DNA of 64,000 nucleotides, taken from NCBI GenBank assembly GCA_004369045.1, contig ML213508.1, positions 1,288,976-1,352,975 of the forward strand, written 5' to 3'. A program made the translations under genes and the position numbers. Of the stretch, positions 57,855 to 64,000 are shown piece after piece (the stretch's first letter is position 1; every line of letters starts with the position of its first letter). This stretch comes from Heliocybe sulcata (taxonomy: Eukaryota; Basidiomycota; Agaricomycetes; Gloeophyllales; Gloeophyllaceae). A model generated the notes under the pieces. That model was not told the DNA's origin. It worked only from the letters and a program-made list of their open reading frames with translations, and ran no database searches.

Positions 57855-59847
57855 ATGGACTCAGCTCACTCTCAAACATTTCCTGCCCTTCCACCCTCAG
57901 CTGATGGTACTGCCTGGTCAGCAAATGTAATAAAGGCCCATTCTATTATTGATGATGTCTATGCCCATGCTTCCGAACTTCTTTGTCAGGAAGATGGAGA
58001 CCCACTTCGACTTCGGCTACACTCTGAGAGGGTTTTCAAGTGCATGCTACCTATTCTGGAGGCCCTTGATGTTGAGGTTGCAGATGAGAATTGGAGTTTG
58101 GAGTGTGCTCATGCACTAGCCAAGATAACAGTTGATCTCAAGAAGGCTGCTTTGGCTGCAGATGGGGTGTACATCTCATCTCTTGCCTGTGTAGCTGATG
58201 TTTCTTTATCTTGTGGCATTAGAGAACAAGGGAAGATTAGCAAGATCAACCCTGTGACTGTTGTTCACACTGGCCGTTGTGGTTGACCACGGAAGGTCAT
58301 CAACCCAGACTGGCTCCATGAAGCCATGTCAATGCGTCGGAAGATTACTGTCCAGAAACTCGCTGATCTGCTTGGTCTACATTGCAATGCTGTTAGCAGA
58401 CAGCTCAAGTTATATGGTGTTTACCAGCAATTCTCTGATATCTCTGACCAGGATATTGACCGACTCGTCTGACTCTACAAAAAGCACCATCCAACCTCTG
58501 GTCTCTGCTACGTCATTGGGTTTCTCAAGACCCATGGCCTGAGGGTACAGAAACGTAGAGTACGAATGTCACTTTGTCGCATTGATGGACTTGGCCAAGT
58601 TCTTCGGAACCATGAGGCTATCGATCGGTGACAATATACTGTTCCTCACCCGAACTACCTATGGCATATGGATGGATACCACAAGCTCATACACTGGGGA
58701 ATTGTTGTACATGGCATGGTTGATGGGTTTTGTCAGAGTGTATGTTGTCTCCCTTGCATTCTGTGGTCCATCCATTAACATTGGTTTCAAGGTCATCGGC
58801 ATCCAAGTCAACACAAACAATCATGCCTCAACAGTGTTAGATCTGTTTCTTGATGCAGTAGCTGAGTATGGTATTCCTTCTCGAGTACGTGGGGATCGAG
58901 GAGGGGAGAATATGGAGGTCTGTATATGGATGGTCAAATACCATGGTCCGAATCGTGCATCATTCATGTGGGGAAGGTGAAATAGACAGATAGCCATCTG
59001 CTCATGCTAAATGCTCTGGCATAGCTCCACTTGCAACACATGAATTGAGCGCCTCTGGGTTGAAATCGGTGCCCAATTTGGTCATCAATGGCGGGCATTC
59101 TTTGCTAGATTAGAGCAACTGCATCATCTCGATCACACCAATTCAGCACATCTATGGCTACTTCATACTCTATTCCTCCACCATATCAGAGATGATTGTG
59201 CTAAATTCAAGCAAGATTGGAATCACCATCCGATCTCAGGAGAATCTGACCAGACACCATCAGTGAGTATATTCTTTATCCAGGTTTAACCCAAGATAGT
59301 GACCGAGTTGCAGGATCTCCGCTTCCTTGGCCAGCTCAAGCATGGTGTCTACAATAATAATCTTGAGGGTGTCCACCCTGATCTCTTGAATCAGTACTAT
59401 GGCACTGACTCTCTGCATGACCTTTGGCATAGCAGCCAGATCAGAGCAGGTCATTCTGATGATGAGCATGAAGATGCTCCTGATCTTGAGGAACTCATCC
59501 CTCACGAGCAAGAATGACATGTTCGCCATGAGCCAATAGCTGTTCCGAAGGCAAGAAGTCCATTTTTACCAGAGGTCACCAGTATGTTTCTGGCAGCTCT
59601 GCAGGATGTCCATGAACAGGAAATTCTGCCAGATGGGTTTGGAGTATTGGAGGACGAGTGGGATGGGATTGCATACCCTGAATTTGAGTCTATATTCAGT
59701 GGTCGCAAGTGGATTGATATCCCTTTGCCCTTTGCTGTATGGTGGTCCCAAGCAATAGCTTGGTTGCAAGACCTCTCCCTGCTTACGCATTTTATGGATT
59801 TGTATGGAGATCAGGGAGATACAGTCTCTGATACTGACAACTTATAG
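57855..59847 (+). pseudogene. rve-type (DDE) integrase-like gene, decayed
   Basis: A leading helical part (IIDDVYAHASELLCQEDGD) is followed by a helix-turn-helix (WLHEAMSMRRKITVQKLADL), then GLCYVIGFLKTHGLRVQKRR and a DDE integrase core. Core segments are WHMDGYHKLIHWGIVVHGMV (first Asp), TVLDLFLDAVAEYG and PSRVRGDRGGENMEVCIWM (second Asp), and WNHHPISGESD downstream. The acidic tail ends near 59847. Such multi-copy integrase-domain genes are common in Agaricomycetes; whether they belong to a DNA transposon or another element type is not settled here. The copy is interrupted in several places and is treated as a fossil. Confidence 0.65.
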
Positions 59848-59892
59848 TATGCAATGTAATGTAATGTAATGTACTGTACAAACAAGATCCAT

Positions 59893-61050
59893 CTATGCTA
59901 TCAAGTCTGATAGGCAAGGAAGGAGATTCCAGCCCTCTTGCAAGCAAGCTGCATTAGCTTTCTCAGCTTCACTCTTTCTGACCTTTTCCTGATACAACTT
60001 GGCTGACTGCATGCCAAACTCAACCCATCTAAAGAGGCCACCTGCAGACCATTGGACAAAGGACAGTTGCTTCTCACCAGGACGAACAGGCACATTGGAG
60101 TGCCGTAGAATGGCAGACAGAATAAATATGGTTGACCTGGGAGGAAATTTGATCACCAGCTTCAGATCCCAGCACGAGGTGACCACCTATCTTTGAATCG
60201 AAAGAGCCTAATGCTGTGATGGCACACCTCCCAAACACCAGATTGAGGTGATCTGTATGAATGTAGAACCTCACCATGGGCCCAAAGTTGAAGGTGACAC
60301 AGGCAAAGACTGAGTTGCAGAAGTGCTGTTCAAGGCGATTATCACTGCAGCACAGCTCTGACAGCATTGAACCATAGTAGCAACACAGCATGGAGGTGAA
60401 AAGATCAAAAGCCACTGCATGAGATGGTCAGTGAAGCTCCATGTAGCTTTGCATAGAATAGGCTTACAGTTGGTAAACTGGACCAGTTGCTGGATGTAGG
60501 TATTGTCAAGCAATCTTGAAATAGCAGCTAGGTTGGCAACTGGAAGAGCCAAGTTGCCAGGTGCCTTCTGACCACCACTGTATGAGATTCCCATAGTCAC
60601 TGCCATGAATTCACCCCGTCAGTGCTTCTTCTGCTTTGCTGAGCACCGAATCTGCTCCCTCTCCTTTTCCATAGCCTCAAATACACCGGCAGGCACCTCT
60701 CTCCAGCTCTGGTCTTTGGGCTGACCTGCGAGTACTATGAGCACAGGTCCATCCATCTCAGGGTCTGCCACAACCTTGGGAGATCTAGTTGGAGATGAGT
60801 CGAGAGTGCCAACAAGCAACCAACACACTTACATGCCATCCCACTCGACCTTCTGCATGCCCATCACCTCCAGTTCATCCAGGGTGTATTCTTGCTGCCC
60901 TTCAGATGCCACCTTCTTCAATGATCCCTGATACCCCGGCTTTCCAGTATGAATCTGCCTCAGATCGGCCTTGACCAGTATCTCTCGTATGTCCTGCAGC
61001 CGCTGCAAGTGAATCTTCTTATGCTTCAATGAATACCTGGCCTGGTCATC
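59893..61050 (-). pseudogene. TET/JBP-like 2-oxoglutarate dioxygenase
   Basis: The N-terminal region reads LVKADLRQIHTGKPGYQGSL and YTLDELEVMGMQKVEWDG. It is followed by MDGPVLIVLAGQPKD and FMAVTMGISYSGGQKAPGNL, and then by the catalytic fold: FGPMVRFYIHTDHLN (His-x-Asp iron ligands), RCAITALGSFDSKIGGHL, FPPRSTIFILSAILRHSNVP (distal His) and SFVQWSAGGLFRWVEFG. Relatives oxidise 5-methylcytosine or thymine in DNA, and in basidiomycetes they are known to be spread with KDZ transposons. This copy has TGA at 60619-60621 in KKH-RGEF where relatives have Arg, and a small frameshift near 60168-60175 between GGHLV and DLKLVI, so it is broken although its iron ligands are kept. Confidence 0.75.
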
Positions 61051-64000
61051 GGATCAAGTGAAGTCTTCCTCATGCCTTTTGTGGTTCTTGTGCCTACTCT
61101 TGTGAGAGTGAAATGCTTTCTTCTTAGCTGGTGGAACTTCCGATAACAGGCAGCCATCAGTGGCTCATTGCAGAGTAGGGATGGATGGTGATGGGCTGGA
61201 GGCAGATGCGACAGAAGGGAGAGATGCTGAGAAAGCAGGGAGCAAGGAAGTCACCGAGCAGGGGGGATTTTCCCAGAATGGTGAGGCAGCAGAATCTGGG
61301 CAAGCAGCTGAGGAAGGGGAAGAGGCCACAGTGGAAGTAGCAGCTGGTTACAAAAGGGTTAGAGACTGTCAAGGAGCAAGATATGAGGATACGGGCATAC
61401 ACTGGGGCCAAATCCTCCGATAGCACAACTCAGCATCATCCTCATCATGACCAATACCCTTATCCAATAAATCATCTGAGTACGCATGCTGCTTGCAGGC
61501 CTCCAGAGCCTTGACCACATCGAATTCTGCAGCCGGCTTAATGACATCATCCATCAACCAAGCAGAGAATGTTCACCCTGAATGCGTAGATCGACCCTCG
61601 GGTGGAAGGGTGGAGTGGCCTTTGAACAAACCCTGTGCCTGCAGAAAGGGTGTCAATAGTCATTGAGGGGAAAGTGCACCCTGCTCACCTCATGCAGGAG
61701 CTGCAGGACTGACTTAGGCACTGGAAGTACAGTCAGTCTCATGCAAAAAACCTCGTCGACATCTTTATGTAGCACCAAGCACAGCAGGAGGAGCATCTGT
61801 GCCAGCAACGCCACACTGCCCAGGCACCCAGTCGAATCACACAGGTATGCGATCACAAAGAGCACAAGGAACAGAGGTTCATTGTAGCAGAATGTCACCT
61901 GTACAACTGAGCTATCGACATTACTCACCATTCATGACCACATATACCGCACAGAGTGAGCTGACAAAGAACACATTGACACATCACAGCTGGCAGGGCA
62001 ATGCCTACATTCCACACCACAGATGCACAGCTCAATCAACAAGTTCGCATTTGTCTGTCTAGTCCTATCTTCTGCTTTTTCCACCACTTCGCCCACTCCA
62101 TCCTCAGCCATGTCGGGTCCCAGCCATCCTCAAATGCCTCGACCTCAAGCATCTTGCAAGCTCTAGCCTCAGTCTGTTCGCCACACAATGGAGTGTATCA
62201 TCCAGCCACTCTTCAAGGCATCCTTCGGGACTTCAGAGGTCATCATGCTCATGCTAGTGTGAAGGGTGATAAGGGCAGTGCCATGGGTTGGAACTGAGGG
62301 CCAGGAAGGAGGCAGAGGACTTACGGATGGACGAGACCAAGGTGTGTGCACTGACAGTCTGCAAGAGAGCTGCCAGCTCAATCCGAGAGCTCCTGAACCA
62401 CTGTCCTCTCCCCTGGCACTCACTCCTGTGCAGCAGGCTCATCCCCACCCCCTCGGCAATGGTCTCCCCATGCACGTCCTCTGCCTCCCAGTCACATATC
62501 TCATCCTTGCGTGCATCTGCCTCACCGTGATGCCACCTTCATCACCTGCCTTCATCACCTTCCTGCAATGCAAGCACAACTTTGTCATCAACGCAGGCCG
62601 CCTACGACACGCACTCACTCCTGCACAGCAAGCTCATCCCCACCCCCTTGGCAATGGTCTCCCTGCGCATGCCCTCTACGTCCCGATGGTGATGCAGGGT
62701 GGCTATGACTAGGATGCTGAGTTTGTCTGGCAAGTCTTCCATGACACTGACCTCCTCTGCCAATTCTGCCAGGCCGATGTCCAATCTCTCACCACCCCGA
62801 ATGCAAACATCACTACAATGTCCACATCACCGAGCCTGAATCCGGTACGTATCTCTACCACATCTATCTGCTCCACCCTCACCCTCACTTCAGTGTCTGC
62901 CAAACATCTGGAAAGACACCAACCACGTGTTGGTACATCATATGCAAGTGCATGTAGAGTATGGGGAACAGAGTGCCACGGTGTTGTGTTGTGCGGGAAT
63001 GGGATTGAATGGGATGATGGGGTGCAGGTACGTCTTGGGCACGCTCTCATCTTGTAATTGCCGGCTAAGGTTGGATTCAGGCATGTGATATTCCGAGCAA
63101 CATTGCACTCTCCATGCCCATTGTATCGCCTGGCCTGACCAGCTGATATGGTTTGATCACAATCTAGCATGGGAGATCGCTCACTTCTGCTGACCCGTGC
63201 CTTTACAACACACCACACTCATGCGGCTCTCTCCAGTTTGCGATCAATGCCCCAGCATCAGTCAACTCCTCGCTGTCTGACAGTCTGACGCCCCCTCGAT
63301 CCGAGAGCTTGCTCCTCATGTGTGTCTACAACACACCACGCTCAGCTCTTGTGCAGCTCCCTCTCATCGGCCAGTCCGCGATGAATGTCTGAGCAGCACT
63401 CGACACCTCGCCATCCGACAATCTGCAAGAAAGATGCCCATTTGATCTGTGCTCACTCAATCCGAGAGAGCTCGCTCCTTGCACATGTCTGGCTCACCGC
63501 AAATGCACTTGGAAGGATAACACCCTCTATCAAGCCTGCCGATCTTGCGACACAGTTTCAAGCACTTGCCATTCCCTTCCTGTCTATCACCCAAGAAACT
63601 GAGCAACAGCTATCTGCACAAATCCACATCCTTACCACCATATCCTTGCAATCCCGAAATAAACATCAAGTGCTAGTTCTCAACCACTCCCAACACCGAC
63701 ATGATGTACCGTCATCCATGAAGTGAGTGGTTGGCCCAAGGCTTGGGCATCAATATGTTCTGCAACATTCCTGAGTTTTCCAAGGTTGGCCTGTGGGTGA
63801 AGATGGGTCCGCACCCCACAATGCTGGCTATGCTCAAGGCGAACCCTACTGTTTGCCACGACACCAGAGCCCCCGTGCACGGCACATTCGATTCCTCCAT
63901 CATGCTCACCATCACCCTCCTCCACATCCCACACTGCCGTCCAGACATGCTCGCTCTTTCTGCCAGCTTGCAGCTGCCTGTGACTGCCTTCGTTGTCTAC
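61051..64000. other. Region with no recognised gene
   Basis: Short frames occur on both strands (for example AAEFDVVKALEACKQ on minus near 61500, and FCNIPEFSKVGLWVKMG on plus near 63760) but none could be joined or named. It may hold the remains of another large transposon extending past the window. Confidence 0.3.
62419..62680 (+). repeat. 65-bp direct duplication
   Basis: The stretch ctcatccccaccccctcggc with its flanks at 62419-62483 recurs at 62608-62672 (ctcatccccacccccttggc), with about 190 bp between starts. Confidence 0.7.

Overview
The window looks like repeat-rich accessory DNA of a filamentous basidiomycete (Agaricomycetes, perhaps a polypore). The reasons are short GT-AG introns of about 45-60 nt in most genes and a set of families typical of that class: KDZ and Plavaka (CACTA-like) DNA transposons, a Crypton, DIRS-like retrotransposons, a TET/JBP-like dioxygenase, DUF6532, BTB, and repeated HNH-domain genes. 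All family names come from reading motifs by eye; no database search was possible. Host-type genes that read through cleanly are few: one intact HNH gene (19083-20475), an unknown four-exon gene (22399-23805, minus), an M20 metallodipeptidase (25587-27455), a CRN/RHS-like NTPase-nuclease gene (30973-32978, minus) and a BTB gene (56742-57756, minus). LAYOUT. 1-550 is the tail of an HNH gene (copy A). 551-19053 is one nested insertion in the spacer between HNH copy A and copy B. Its shell is an old DIRS-like retrotransposon on the minus strand (gag-like ORF1 near 18.7 kb, tyrosine recombinase ending near 1.0 kb). It is split by two ~1.5-kb and two ~1.1-kb LTR-like units, one of them inside another, and by a 7.8-kb Plavaka transposon at 1750-9577. 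That Plavaka element itself contains a 1.75-kb relative at 2172-3917. 19083-22087 is the tandem HNH pair B and C, and copy D lies inverted at 24276-25507 against the dipeptidase gene. 27.8-30.9 kb holds a protease fragment, a second DIRS ORF1, a minisatellite and the second copy of a 240-bp foldback repeat. 33.2-35.2 kb is AT-rich, with one orphan transposon end. 35223-39663 is a Crypton recombinase gene broken by two LTR insertions. About 41.8-52.6 kb is a probable 10.8-kb KDZ element bounded by long inverted repeats. It carries the transposase, a protein with two viroplasmin (RNase H1 N-terminal) motifs and a Ser/Thr/Ala-rich protein. The last 9 kb holds another LTR-like unit, the BTB gene, a decayed rve-type integrase gene and a decayed TET/JBP-like gene. 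HOW THE PARTS WORK TOGETHER. The clearest biological signal is in the Plavaka region. Outer and inner elements both start CAGGAAAA, both sit in AT dinucleotides that look like 2-bp target duplications, both carry dense subterminal repeats (CCTAC-type in the outer, CTAAT-type in the inner), and both carry a DUF6532 reading frame pointing at the right end. In the outer element DUF6532 is divergent from the transposase across 190 bp. This makes DUF6532 a candidate second mobility protein of the family. Several of the DNA-transposon genes are otherwise well preserved but carry in-frame TGA codons, some exactly where relatives are expected to have Arg, which fits CpG deamination of CGA.
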